The notes under the pieces: model-generated
Told to the model about the DNA's origin: nothing
The model's database searches: none
The model's input: only the letters and a program-made list of their open reading frames with translations
Assembly: GCA_039619475.1 (NCBI GenBank)
Contig: CM077115.1
Location: 38,884,444 to 38,948,443 of the forward strand
Reading direction: 5' to 3'
DNA: 64,000 bases
Source of the DNA: Icerya purchasi
Lineage: Eukaryota > Arthropoda > Insecta > Hemiptera > Monophlebidae
Made by a program: the position numbers and the translations under genes
Shown here: positions 24,401-34,000 of the stretch, piece by piece
How the letters are laid out: every line of letters begins with the position of its first letter
Position numbering within the stretch: the stretch's first letter is position 1

Positions 24401-25747
24401 TTGAAAAACGGTGTTCCAAGAGCAATGCTTATTTTGTCGAGTTTCTTATTTACAAATATGGCGCTCTAACTTCTAATTGTATTCATAAAATGCAATCCAA
24501 CTATACACATAACTTAAATTCGCTGTTTTTTGAGTTATGACGTTATTGTATTATATATTGCCACATACTTGGTTTTGGTTTTTTTCTTTTTATAATACGA
24601 CATACATATATACTATTTTTAAAATTTTGTCTCCTGATATATCGATTCTTGACGCAACCGGAAGCTTACACGTTGTTAAAAAATTGAGAAATCTTTATAG
24701 AAAATAGTTTTTCGTGTAATCTTTAGGGTTATTTATTATTCGAAACAGGTTGCGAGAAATCATCAGACATCGCGCTACAAATGTAGCGTCATCCTAATGT
24801 TTATAGGATTATAAGGAACGATTCCAAGTGATTAATATTTAAAAACTGGACGCCGAAAATATATCCGGAAAGAACATGCGTTTCTTCGCGCTGATCATCG
24901 AGAGAGAGAGAGAGATAAAACTATTCGAGTAGAAAATTCTTAATTTCTAGTTAACGCGCGCGCGTTCTCATATAAAATACAACGAATCTAGCAGACTTAA
25001 TAATTTGATTAACGGCGGAATCTAAATATTATTTAAAGAAATTCACCGAGCCATTAATTTTCATATGAGAAAACAAATGTAAATTACGAGCAGACTCTGG
25101 CTATAGTCATATCGGGCCCGGTGAAGAAACGGGTGGGTGGGGGGGGGGGGGGGGAGGGATGAGATTAATCACGGAATACATTTTTTTAAATTAAATTTTG
25201 ATTCGTCATGATCGCCAGTGGCGCGAGCTACAATACTAAGGGATGTTCTTCTGCGATGTTCGGTACCGATTTTTATTCGAATTTAAGGGTAATCAGTTTT
25301 ATCGGTAAAATAGTTTTTATTTTTTCTACGCTGTCGTCGATTGCGATGTAATAGTTTACGCGCGGTGTGGTTTTTGACATTTCAGAAGACTTGTGTAAAC
25401 CGAATCCGTGCGGAACAAACGCCAAGTGCGAACCCGGCTACGACAACACCGGAAAAGACAGGCCAGTATGTACATGTCTTCCGGGATACGTTGGAGATGC
25501 GCTGACTAACTGCAGACGAGGAGAGTGCCTTTCGGATGACGAATGTCGCAGCGACCAGATATGTTCGAATTACGAGTGCAGATCAGTTTGCGCAAATCAG
25601 TGCGGCGTCAACGCGCAATGCACTGGCAAACAGCATACGGCAATCTGTACCTGTCCACCAGGCTATACCGGAAGTGCCCTAAACCAGTGCTATCCGGACG
25701 CAAGCGGTGCTCGTTCGGGCAGATACTACTATTCCAAGAAGAAATAA
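12049..25747 (+). CDS. Secreted multi-EGF (dumpy-type EGF/DPY) protein, spliced from six coding exons
   Basis: The coding exons are 12049-12088, 16065-16211, 16944-17117, 20475-20734, 20826-21048 and 25386-25747. They sum to 1206 nt, exactly 401 codons plus TAA, with GT donors, AG acceptors and matching phases at every junction. Residues 1-14 (MLLILVAVLPLVSG) form a signal peptide. The rest is built of cysteine modules: an EGF unit of the form P-[NS]-P-C-G-x-N-[AT]-x-C ending C-x-C-[LP]-P-G-[YF]-x-G, a short 'GEC..D..C' linker, and a second EGF unit 'CGV.A.C' ending CPPGY.G. This alternation resembles the EGF-DPY arrangement of insect dumpy and related extracellular-matrix proteins. No membrane segment follows; the tail is Arg/Tyr/Lys-rich (RSGRYYYSKKK), so a secreted matrix or cuticle-associated role is inferred. 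The family assignment is from pattern only; exact orthology is unknown. Confidence 0.85.
12236..12664. mobile_element. hAT-type MITE with 8-bp target duplication TTTACCAA
   Basis: The left end CAAGGCCGTGCCCAC and the right end (reverse complement CAGGCCCGTGTC) form short imperfect inverted repeats. The flanks 12228-12235 and 12665-12672 are both TTTACCAA. The 429-bp interior is AT-rich with C tracts near both ends and no coding capacity. An 8-bp duplication with a CA-GGCC terminus is typical of hAT elements. It lies in EGF-gene intron 1, 150 bp after the start-codon exon. Confidence 0.85.
12673..13734. other. EGF-gene intron 1, nothing recognised
   Basis: AT-rich intronic DNA between the MITE and a LINE 3' end. 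Confidence 0.5.
13735..14250 (-). mobile_element. 3' end of the RNase H-bearing LINE family (minus)
   Basis: The minus-strand translation includes SSRYCFALSLSPYCPLLSFF, the C-terminal pattern of the 21.5-23.5 kb LINE. Its 3' end GGCCGAGCCCAAAAGAAAAA matches the family 3' motif. It lies in EGF-gene intron 1. Confidence 0.5.
14498..14558. repeat. (TA)n microsatellite with TGTA ends
   Basis: A run of TA units followed by GTATGTATGTAT. Confidence 0.9.
14980..15470 (+). mobile_element. I-like LINE 3' end with (ATAA)n tail
   Basis: 14994-15278 is an open C-terminal tail: TRIRIGHTNLTHSFLIS, then LCQRCNMPISARHLLIECN and IVAFLKDISVFQLI. These are the GHT, C..C...H....C and FL..t motifs of I-clade elements. 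The element ends in about 13 ATAA units (15416-15468). I-clade LINEs end in short A-rich tandem repeats rather than poly-A. It is 5'-truncated and sits in EGF-gene intron 1. Confidence 0.8.
15475..16064. other. EGF-gene intron 1, 3' part
   Basis: No repeat or exon recognised before the acceptor at 16064. Confidence 0.5.
16065..16211 (+). CDS. EGF-protein exon 2 (first EGF unit and GEC linker)
   Basis: The acceptor is TTTTTCATAG and the donor is GTAATG; the exon is 147 nt with phase 1 at both ends. It encodes DPCTPSPCGQNAQC followed by CNCLPGYFGDPLSYCQRGEC. The phase and cysteine spacing match exon 6, so this is the same module type. Confidence 0.85.
16212..16943. other. EGF-gene intron 2
   Basis: A 732-bp intron with A/C-rich simple sequence at about 16665-16700. 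Confidence 0.7.
16944..17117 (+). CDS. EGF-protein exon 3 (second EGF unit)
   Basis: The acceptor is ATTCGCAG and the exon is 174 nt, phase 1 at both ends. It encodes NSNCLNSQMCKDYRCVDVC, then CGVGAEC and CSCPPGYRGNPLYNC. The donor GTTGGT is weaker than the consensus but keeps the frame exactly. Confidence 0.83.
17118..17939. other. EGF-gene intron 3, 5' part
   Basis: Contains a T tract (17300) and an (AC)n run (17714-17736). Nothing else recognised. Confidence 0.5.
17948..18661. mobile_element. hAT-type MITE with target duplication (A/G)TCTGAGT, SINE nested inside
   Basis: The left end CAGGGACGTATCT and the right end (reverse complement CAGGGCCGTATCT) match at 12 of 13 bases. The flanks GTCTGAGT (17940-17947) and ATCTGAGT (18662-18669) differ at one base. 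The 714-bp interior contains a SINE (18364-18577) and TA tracts, so the original MITE was shorter. No transposase. It lies in EGF-gene intron 3. Confidence 0.85.
18364..18577 (-). mobile_element. tRNA-derived SINE, copy 2 (nested in the hAT MITE)
   Basis: The same 75-bp tRNA-like head as copy 1 (minus 18577-18503) with the 7-bp stem, A box and B box, and the same body. TA tracts lie on both sides (18186-18200 and 18578-18594), so it may extend to about 18201 and may have inserted into a TA microsatellite. Confidence 0.78.
18670..20474. other. EGF-gene intron 3, 3' part
   Basis: AT-rich, no element recognised. Confidence 0.5.
20475..20734 (+). CDS. EGF-protein exon 4 (EGF unit, linker and start of the next EGF unit)
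   Basis: The acceptor is TTCGTAG and the donor is a strong GTAAGT. The exon starts in phase 1 and ends in phase 0, inside the CxCP(K) turn of an EGF unit, so an intron interrupts this domain. It encodes EELCNPSPCGRNTKC, a TCSCLPGFVG turn, and a second unit ending CTCPK. Confidence 0.85.
20826..21048 (+). CDS. EGF-protein exon 5
   Basis: Only a 91-nt intron separates it from exon 4. The acceptor CTAAACGAAAG is weak, but the join CPK/GLFGDPTVSC is a perfect continuation of the EGF turn. It then encodes CEVNSDCPRDRPNC, CGVNANC and CSCPKDMTGDPFVRC, ending in phase 1 before GTAATA. Confidence 0.85.
21490..23550 (+). mobile_element. RNase H-bearing LINE (I/LOA-type), 5'-truncated
   Basis: Reverse-transcriptase blocks occur in order: IDIFSAFDHLPTL (about 21500), KSLSPTLFNIYN (about 21685), FADDILLFASS (21733), YLGIFLDSRLSFSEHI (21950). 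An RNase H domain follows (FYTDGSRGPAGVGASFI at about 22575, WVP.SHSG then GNEAAN near 22880), then a C-terminal tail with ICDADHVFFQCSSL (23270). The 3' end is TTGACGAGTCCAAGGGG followed by A-rich DNA. Several frame changes make it a pseudogene. It lies in EGF-gene intron 5. Confidence 0.75.
23560..23880 (+). mobile_element. Truncated 3' end of the same LINE family
   Basis: A pyrimidine-rich strand with the YSNLLSLGLLTHYSAHYIL peptide resembles the LINE C terminus. It ends GATGACGTTCCCCTAAAC with an A tract. Confidence 0.5.
24010..24145 (+). mobile_element. Very short 3' LINE end with long poly-A
   Basis: It ends GGTTGACGTGCCC directly followed by about 25 A. Only about 100 bp of body is recognisable. 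Confidence 0.4.
24200..24385 (+). mobile_element. Truncated 3' LINE end
   Basis: A pyrimidine-rich stretch ending TTGACATTCCCCAAGCGGGG and an A tract, the same 3' motif as the copies at 23510 and 24110. Confidence 0.45.
24390..25385. other. EGF-gene intron 5, 3' part
   Basis: Contains a (GA)n run (24900-24914) and a G run (25131-25155) that may be a MITE remnant. No partner end found. Confidence 0.45.
25386..25747 (+). CDS. EGF-protein terminal exon (complete EGF-linker-EGF module)
   Basis: The acceptor is TTTGACATTTCAG, in phase 1. It encodes EDLCKPNPCGTNAKC, CTCLPGYVGDALTNC, the linker RRGECLSDDECRSDQIC, then CGVNAQC and CTCPPGYTGSALNQC. A short basic, Tyr-rich tail ends at TAA 25745-25747. 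It is the longest coding exon and carries a whole two-EGF module without an intron. Confidence 0.88.
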
Positions 25748-25992
25748 TACTCGGCCCGATAAAGAGCACTTTCATTTTTCGTTATATCGTCACTATCTGT
25801 ACATCGTTTTATTATAAGAAAACTGTATTGTTTCGAGAGACATGTTAACTGCTGCGACGTTTTCTATTTATTTGTGACGAAAATCGTTTTTTTAATTTAA
25901 AGAATTTACTATATGTTGTTTTTTTTAACAATAATAAGTTTTTCTCTGTTTTTTCTTTCATTCGCCATTTTTACCTTTCATTATCTCTTTTT

Positions 25993-26326
25993 ATTAAACT
26001 ATTTTGCAAAGTTGCATTTTAACAAGTTTTGACCATACCCGCGACGACCATAATCACCAGTAACTTTTCGCCTGCGCATACGCTTTTCAGTATTACGAAA
26101 TTCTGTATATATCGAGAAAATAGATATACCCGTGCAGAGATATAAACGGTTTTTTGAGTTTTTTTTTTTTTTAACTTTTGTTTTTAAAAGCCTATTTTAT
26201 TTTGTTTAAATATGAGGGACGTTTTTTTTTCAAAACATATCTATCGATATTACGTTTAATTATTTCTTACGAAATCATTATTTCTTTTCGTATTTCCTTA
26301 AATTACCGAAAAAAAAAGTAAATAAA
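25993..26326 (+). terminator. Candidate polyadenylation signals of the EGF gene
   Basis: ATTAAA occurs at 25993-25998 and AATAAA at 26321-26326, within 600 nt of the stop codon. Either could end the transcript. The region is very AT-rich, so chance matches are likely. Confidence 0.3.
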
Positions 26327-26753
26327 TTTGCCAAAAATCCAATGGTCATGATTTCACATTAAGAAGAATAATAAAAACGAGAAGTAAATAGCATAATTTT
26401 TGTTTACAGCCTATATGCATACGTACATGTATGTAGATGTACGCAATATTGTATATATACACATAGATCCATGCTTACATTTATTCATACGTATATGAAG
26501 ATCGACACAAAGAAGTGCATAACTTGTGCGCGCTCACACACACACACCCGCACATATATTTCTCTATTTAATAAAGGAAAGCACGACATGATTTAATGCT
26601 TTATTGAACGAATACACACACACACGAAGCGCTTCGGTCGACGGCCAATTAAACCGGAGATCACCAAAATTGTTTTAATGCCGCTTTGTTAAACACAATA
26701 ACATCATTCTGGTATGAGCGTCTCAAGTTCGCGATGATCCATCAAGTGCTGTG

Positions 26754-27046
26754 CAAGGGCGTCGGCAGCCGATGAGTCATGGGGGGGGGGGGAGATGATA
26801 GAAAGAGGATATGAGGGTTATAGGAAAAATCAAAATTTATAAGTTGTAAAGGCTTAATATTTTATTAAACAAGAATCTTAATTAAAACATAATTTTCGTA
26901 GGTTTCTGGCAAATTGTTCTACTACCTTATTATAAAAGTCTTCCAAATTGTCCATAATTACGCGCCTATATGAATACTCATCGTGGCCGCCAGTTGATTA
27001 AAAAGTTTCAAGGCTTCAGCGGGGAGGGCAGCCGCCGACGCCCATC
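26754..27046 (+). mobile_element. MITE with GGGCGTCGGC inverted ends and a G-tract, copy A
   Basis: The left end CAAGGGCGTCGGCAGCC and the right end (reverse complement GATGGGCGTCGGCGGC) are inverted repeats. The interior (AAGGCTTAATATTTTATTAAAC, then TTCCAAATTGTCCAT) is nearly identical to 56718-56971 in inverse orientation. A run of G lies inside the left end. The flanking duplication is not convincing. Downstream of the EGF gene. Confidence 0.75.
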
Positions 27047-28639
27047 GTTTGTGTCATTTTGTTTGATGATGATTTGTGTGCATCGTTCGTTTAAGTTTAT
27101 AGTTGGGTTTTTTTTCCTTTTTCAATTTACTTTTATATTTTTTTTTAACATTTTCACGTAATTTTCCTAATTATTGTGTACTTTTACCGAATGACACAAA
27201 AAATCATCATTTTCGTCGCAAAATCGTAGTTTATTACAATCAGGGCATAATTATCTATTTTTTATGGCGCAAGAATTTTTTAACCCACCTGATATTAAAG
27301 TGTATTTCTAAAACCTTGTTTCACAGTTATCACACAATAAAAAACATATTAGAAAAGAAATATAAAATGTCAAAAAGAAACATAAAATAAAAATACGTTT
27401 AATGACACAATACCTGGAAACAACAGAATCGACGGTTTTACACAATATGCTAAAATATGTAATCGAAAAACATATTCAAAAACAATCTCGATTCTAATTC
27501 CGAATACCAGTTGTATCGAGTACTTTTTGTGACCACATAATCTGTTAAATAGCAAGTTGTATCTCGAGGGACTTTTAAATTCAGGTAACAACAACACAAA
27601 CGAAAAGAATGAGATAACAGTACGAATGGCAGCAGCATCAACAGAAGTGAAGCCGTAATCGATCTTGCCCTTAGACGAGATCTTTATTGCAAACTACGAA
27701 ACAAAACACAACAGGCGAGACCTCCGTAACAAACTTTGAAGAGCAAAATTTGTGACGTCATAAATCAGCTCCTACGTACTTTGTGCGTTGTTACCGTTCG
27801 TTAATTTACAATACGAGCACGCATTATGTTTTACAATACTAAATGTTACAACATCCGTTTTCATATGAAAAATCTACTAATGTTTATTATTTCAACCTAA
27901 ATTTGCTTTTAATCTATAATTTAACCCTTCTTTTTTTTTTTTTTGTGATTAATGAAATCGTTGAACTTTTTTAATTCTAAAATAAAAGTCCGATATATAC
28001 CTATATAGGTATATATATATATATATATAATAACGGAAGAAAACAACGAATAATCGATTTAACATGATGCACCATGTATGGGCATTTATTTAATACCGCA
28101 TACATTTAAAATGAACTGGAGTTAATAATGTACACGCGCTCTTAAATTGCTATTAATAGGTACGAATCATCATGAGGTTAAACGAATTTGTTTGATGTAA
28201 AATTTTATTTTTCGAAAACGTTAAATTTTTAATGTAATTTCGTTTTGTGTTAATATGTTAGTAATTTTTTATCACTTGTAGAAGAACAAAATTTATGTAA
28301 CAACTGACTTTTCTGGATACACATTACAAGGGAAAGAACAAGTTTTTAAAAAAAGTTTATATAACAATATTTAAGATAACGTGTAATGTTAAAAAACGAA
28401 AAAAAACAGTACGTTTTTCGTAATACCTACTAAATTACAGTTATTCGCTCGTCCTCAGAGTCTGTCTCGATAGAACACTACCTTCACAGTCTGCGACTGA
28501 GAATGCTACTTGCGTAGCTCGTAATTTGTACAGTGCGTTTTCCTTCTTTGTGTGTATGGCTCGCACACAGATTAGCGAAGAAGGAACATAGAAAAACCGA
28601 AACGCGGCGTAAACGAAAATACTGCCAACGAAATAGGCA
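27047..28639. other. Intergenic, nothing recognised
   Basis: AT-rich DNA with short TA tracts between the two converging genes. Confidence 0.5.
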
Positions 28640-29860
28640 TAATATAATTAGGCAGGGGACAAAATTAAAATTTTTCCAGATAAATTAAAAATTTTATTAT
28701 TATTTTAAATAAAAACCATAAAGGAAGCATTTTGAAAGGAGCGGAGGAAAGGTCTAGAGCGCCAATAAGGAGAAAACGTAAAGAGGAGAACATTCAAAGA
28801 GGATGTGAAAGGAGTTGCATATAAGAGTAGGATCAGTAACGTGGCGAGAATATAATAGGAAAAAGGTGAACGAGAAAATCGAAGACGTATAGAGAGGAGA
28901 AGAGGATAATTTAGTTTTAGTCTAATTAAGAGGAACAACAGCAGAGCGACGAGAAGAGGAAAAGGCTTGAAACCGAATTAGGAATGGACTGTAGAAGGAG
29001 GTAATAAGAAAAACGGTCGGAAAAGAGGGAAGGGTAGATGTACCATCAAATTTCGGAATGCTTACTTGAGGATAGAAAAAGGATGCCTGATGCCGGGAAA
29101 ATTGTAGGCGAGTGAACCGTTGAAGGAAGCCGAACGAGCTAGAAAGTCTGCTGCACCGTTGTCTTTAATGCTAGCGCAAGTTGGAAATAAGAGCACGAAT
29201 AGAAAGAATAATACTATTAGAGAAATGGGAAGGAAGCAAAGAAATAGCTTGAAGGACAGATTTGACGATGAAGGAGACAGCATAGAAAATAGAAATTGCT
29301 TCAGCTGAAAAAATTGAACGGAATGTGTCTGAAAGGTTCTGAGTGATTAACGATAAGTGAGCAGACTATAAACACATCAACAGCCTCGCTTTCATTCTTA
29401 GAACCGTCACAGTAAAGATTTTTACATGAAAGGAAAATGAAGAATTTAATACGTGGTCACACATTCGTTAATTATTAAACTATGGGAAGTAGAATTTTAG
29501 AGCATGAAGGTGAAGAGAGGAGAAACAGATGGGCTGTCATGTGCTGTTAAAGGTAAGAAAAAAGTTAGGAAGTGAAAAGGCACAAGGAGAGAATTTAGAA
29601 ACTCGAGCAGCAGGTAAAGCTAGAATCGGAATTTTATAAAGAACAAAACGCCACCGAGAGGTCTTTAATATACAGATAGGAAGAAACAAATTTGGATAAA
29701 GAGATCGAGAAAGACGTTTTATTACCAAACGATAGTTAAACAGAGATCTGTGAATAAAAACAGGTTCAGTTACTAGATTCGAACAGAATAGCGGGAGTGG
29801 GAGAAGACTTTAAGGCTGCAAAACAGAGCTAAAGGCAAGATTTTTAGATTCTATCAATTT
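28640..29860 (-). mobile_element. RNase H-bearing LINE fragment (minus)
   Basis: The minus-strand translation around 29150 gives CASIKDNGAADFLARSASFN, matching the RNase H motif H.GI.gN..AD.LA. Further 3', SPFSYYILATLLILL and related text resemble the family C terminus. Many frame breaks. It lies between the two converging host genes. Confidence 0.5.
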
Positions 29861-30581
29861 GTTCAAACTAGGTTTTCCTATTTAGACCAAACTCCACTTA
29901 CAAATTTGTTAAACAGAAAAAATTAAAAAAAAAAAAAAAAATGGAAAAAACAAAATGTGTTTCTAACCGTATATTTTCTATAAAAATTAACATTCCATAT
30001 TAAGCATTAATAGCGGGGGGGGGGGGGGGATGGACATCGCTTATAGAACTATACAAACATAACTCCTACTTATAATACATTCTGAAAAACAATGCAGTAA
30101 AAAAATTCTTGCCATAACAAACTATTTTATTACTTTTTTTTTTTTTTTTTTAGTATTATGTACGTGTGCAAATATTTTTTTTCTATTCGACCGCATTCGT
30201 TGTTGTTTATCATAAAAAGAAATAGTTTTAATATCGCTGTCAGCTACTACGATGCTGGTGCGAGGATAATAAGAAGGTCCTTACTTGACCAACGGAAATA
30301 AGCGAATAAAGTAAATTAAATATTTTTATTAGAATGTAACGACAATATCTCATTTTATTGTCAATATTTTTTTGTTTTCACATTTGATGTGTACAATCTT
30401 TATACTTCTAATATATAAAGAGAGTTCGGTTACAATTAGAAGACTTACAGGACGAACCGAAATTTCTAGATCCGCCACACTGCTTCTAATGAACAATAAT
30501 GGTATTATATTTTTTGTACGATTCTGAATATTGAACAAGATCTTTTCAGGAAACACCTTTTTAAGTGCCAAAGTCGTTTTG

Positions 30582-30587
30582 TTTATT
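30582..30587 (-). terminator. Candidate polyadenylation signal of the aldolase gene
   Basis: AATAAA on the minus strand, about 410 nt past the aldolase stop. This is low specificity in AT-rich DNA. Confidence 0.25.
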
Positions 30588-30627
30588 TATTTTTGTTTTT
30601 TATTTCTGGCTAATTAAACAACGCATA

Positions 30628-30634
<7 letters not shown>

Positions 30635-30668
<34 letters not shown>
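30635..30668. repeat. (TA)n microsatellite
   Basis: About 16 TA units downstream of the aldolase terminal exon. Confidence 0.9.
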
Positions 30669-30671
<3 letters not shown>

Positions 30672-30998
30672 AAAAACATTCTGATGATTTGTCAGTAATA
30701 ATTCTTGTAAAGAAAATTAAGTTTGGCACACGAGTGGTAGGAATATGAAAATGTAAACCACATTTTGCTGATGATTCTAATATTAACAAATGCTAAAGGT
30801 GAGAAATTTCCATTTAATTATATTAATTTCAGTAAGAAATATATATATTAAACCATGGTTATCCGGGATCTCTTATGGTCGAAGCCTAATCCGAATAAGG
30901 AAAAAGTGAAATAATACACACATTCGCTAAATAGAAAAATGTTGTAATTTTAAAAGAATAAAAAAAGTTAAAAAGTAAAACTAGTAAACGCGGAGAGA

Positions 30999-31094
30999 TC
31001 AATATACGTGATCCTTAACGAACAAATCCTTGCGAGCCGCAGCGCCAACCACACTGCCCGGTATGTACATTCCTAATGCTGCTTCACTGTGTGC
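30999..31094 (-). CDS. Aldolase terminal exon (C-terminal Tyr)
   Basis: The acceptor is CTTTCCTTTTAG. Thirty-one codons begin [13 protein letters not shown] and end DLFVKDHVY, then TGA. The terminal Tyr is the residue known to act in aldolase catalysis. Drosophila aldolase uses alternative last exons, so others could exist in the 4-kb intron upstream, but I did not find one. Confidence 0.85.
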   Translation of the reverse strand, partial: AHSEAALGMYIPGSVVGAAARKDLFVKDHVY

Positions 31095-34000
31095 CTAAAA
31101 GGAAAGACGACACACTCTTCAGTATTGCATATTTTAATACGAATTTAATACTCTTCAAAGAAATTTCTTTCTCAGAAAATTTAATATTTCCACTAGACCA
31201 CCTTTGATCGGAAGGTGCGAGGGTATTTTTAACGATAAATGGCCCCTAATCAAAATGTAAATGAATATAAAAGTAATCAGCGACCAGAAAATTCTTCCAG
31301 ATCTTTCATTACAATCCGAATTTTAGATATTGAATAATGCAAAATCATAAGATACTGATCCTGTTGTCGTATCCCTTCGGATTTCTTTTCAGTACGCTTA
31401 ACAGTGCGTCTTGAGAGAAATTCAAGTGGATGTCTCGACACTTTTCCTTTTTATCTTGTACATTTAGAGTACATCGAGAAAGTAAAAACAAAATCAATTA
31501 ATAATGTAAAAGTATGATAATGGAAATTTCTCGAGACTAATATAGTTATTTGTGTTTTGTTTAATAAGTTGTTGTTGTTGTTGTTTTTTGTTTGGTAAAC
31601 TGACAAGTTGTATCAAGTTGGTTCACATGTGGAGATATCCTTTATTTCATATGTCGCCTAAGAAATGTTTCGAAGCGGCTTTAGGAAAAGCAAATAATGA
31701 ATATGGAGGAGCGAGTAGAGCACTTTTATTTCGTAGATAATACGGCGTTGTTGGCAGGAAATAACGAATTTAATTTAAATCGCAAAAAAAAAAACCTAGA
31801 ACTTCAGAAAGTTTCGTTATGAGTGTCAACCTGAAAAAGTGCCGAGAAGGTGAGATAAGTTAAAAGAGGAGCCGCCTTTATATACTTAGAAAAGCTACTG
31901 TGTGGTTATTTTCGTTTTATGAAATTTTATGTGCTTTTTGCAATACGTAATACATTACTTAGAACTAGTTCCATGGGCAAATGGATTTTTTTTTGAAAAA
32001 TTCACGCTTTCCTCCCTTTCCTTTTATTGCTGTTGCCTCTTCCGCCTATCACTCAATCGGGTTAGCCTGCAGGCGCGAGCGATGTGTGGAAGAGTATTTC
32101 TAATTTTTAATTATACTCCTTTCCTTTCTTTAGTAAACCGTTAATAATGATATTAATACATTTCTCAGCCTTTTTTCCCCTTTATCTATCATCTTTGGTC
32201 TTCCTTTAACTAAATTAGCTGCAGAGGAAGGGCTTATTCTTTCATAATTTATTCCTTTTCAATGTGGTACTTGCACGATTTAATCAGAGGCGGATCCAGA
32301 GAGACATTTTGGGGAGGAATAGACAGTAGTACCTTGTTTCATAAAGAGAAAATAAAATAGCGACCACCTCTTTAGAAATTTAAAAACGTTTTAAAAATAC
32401 ATAATTATCACAATTTAATTTAAATTTTGTTTTACTTTTTAGGTAAAAATTATGAAATTGTATCTAAAAAATGGTAGTTTAGAATTTGAATAGTAAAAAT
32501 TACAAGAAAGAATAGAAAGATAGTATTTTTATTAGATTTTATTTTTGTGAGCGATCCGAATTCTTAAAAAAAAAATATATGTATTTCTCATTGAAATTAA
32601 AATTACAAAATAAATAAAAAAGCAAAAGATCTATGGCATTTAAAATAGAATAAAAACGTAACATTAATAGTTTTACTAGAAAACAGTATTAAGTATTAAT
32701 TATTAAATCCATATGTTGTAACATTTTTATACACAAATCTTTTATAGTATAAATTAAGTTTCTCTAACAAATTTTTTCATCGAGATTATGGTTCTTTAGG
32801 GGAGGAAGGAATGTCCCCTATTCCCCCATGGATCATCCGACACTGATTTAATACGCTGTTTTCGGAAAACAAATTCGACAGATGCGCTCCTTGATTAATC
32901 TTAAATTCTTTTATTTCCCCCTTAGTCGTTTACCTTCCGACACTAACTAGGTAACAGTCGCGAGAGATACGGTAATTTATCTTCAGTGATTAAATTTCGC
33001 ACACTTCATTTGTGAGACACCTTGAAAAGCGAACGTTTTTATAATTTCCCTTCTTTCGTTCTCCTTTTACCCTCGATTTTTCCTTGTTTTCACTTAATAA
33101 ATCTAGCTGGTAGTGTGCCCGCATCTTATCTCTGCATCAATCCTTTCCCTATTTTCTTCTCTTAAATTAGTCTAGGCGTTGTTCAAAGTTCTTTCCCCCT
33201 ATTATCGCTTCTATGTTAAAAACAGTAGTCTAACAAAATGCTTTTTTAATGAAACTTTTGAAAAGTCTTCAATGTTCCCCTGCGAGGATTACACTAAATC
33301 AGCATTCACGCTGCTTTCCTATCAGATACGTGGCTCAAATAAATTCCAAATGTTTATCATTCGAGGGTTTTCGCGAAAACCGCTATCCTTATTAGAAAAT
33401 ATATTCATTACATCTGTCATAGCAATAATTTTAGTTAATGATTCTCATCCTGTCACTACAAATCAACTTTGTCTCCGCTGACATTTCCCCTACTTGTGAC
33501 CCGTGCTCCTTTCCGTTTGGCCAGATTTTTTATTCGCTTTCTCGTCCCTTCATTGTTGACGGTGATTGGAATTCGTACTCGCCGTTGTGCGTTTTTTTTT
33601 GTCTGCGATAGAAATTGCATAATTACAATTTTTGATCGCTGTCCTTAATTATATCTCTAATTCTCCAGTTCTATCGACCTTCAATTTTTCCGATATAACC
33701 CGCAACTCGTCATGAAAAATCCTAGGTGACTCTATTGACCACGTGTTTCTCATTTCCCTCGACGATTCCAAACCTACACTTCTGCATTCAGTTCTCTTCA
33801 GCTTCCCAAGGGGGTCCTATCAAAAATCGACTTAAACAGATTTGAGTTCAGTTACTGGTAGTCCAATACTCTCTGTATATTAAATATTAATTTTATTACT
33901 TGTTTTTTTCTCTCTTTCAGTAGACCGTTTATTTTTTGGAATTTTAAGGGACGGAATTTTACTTTTCAGGATTAGAGTAGGGTAGATTGTCTTGTTGTCT

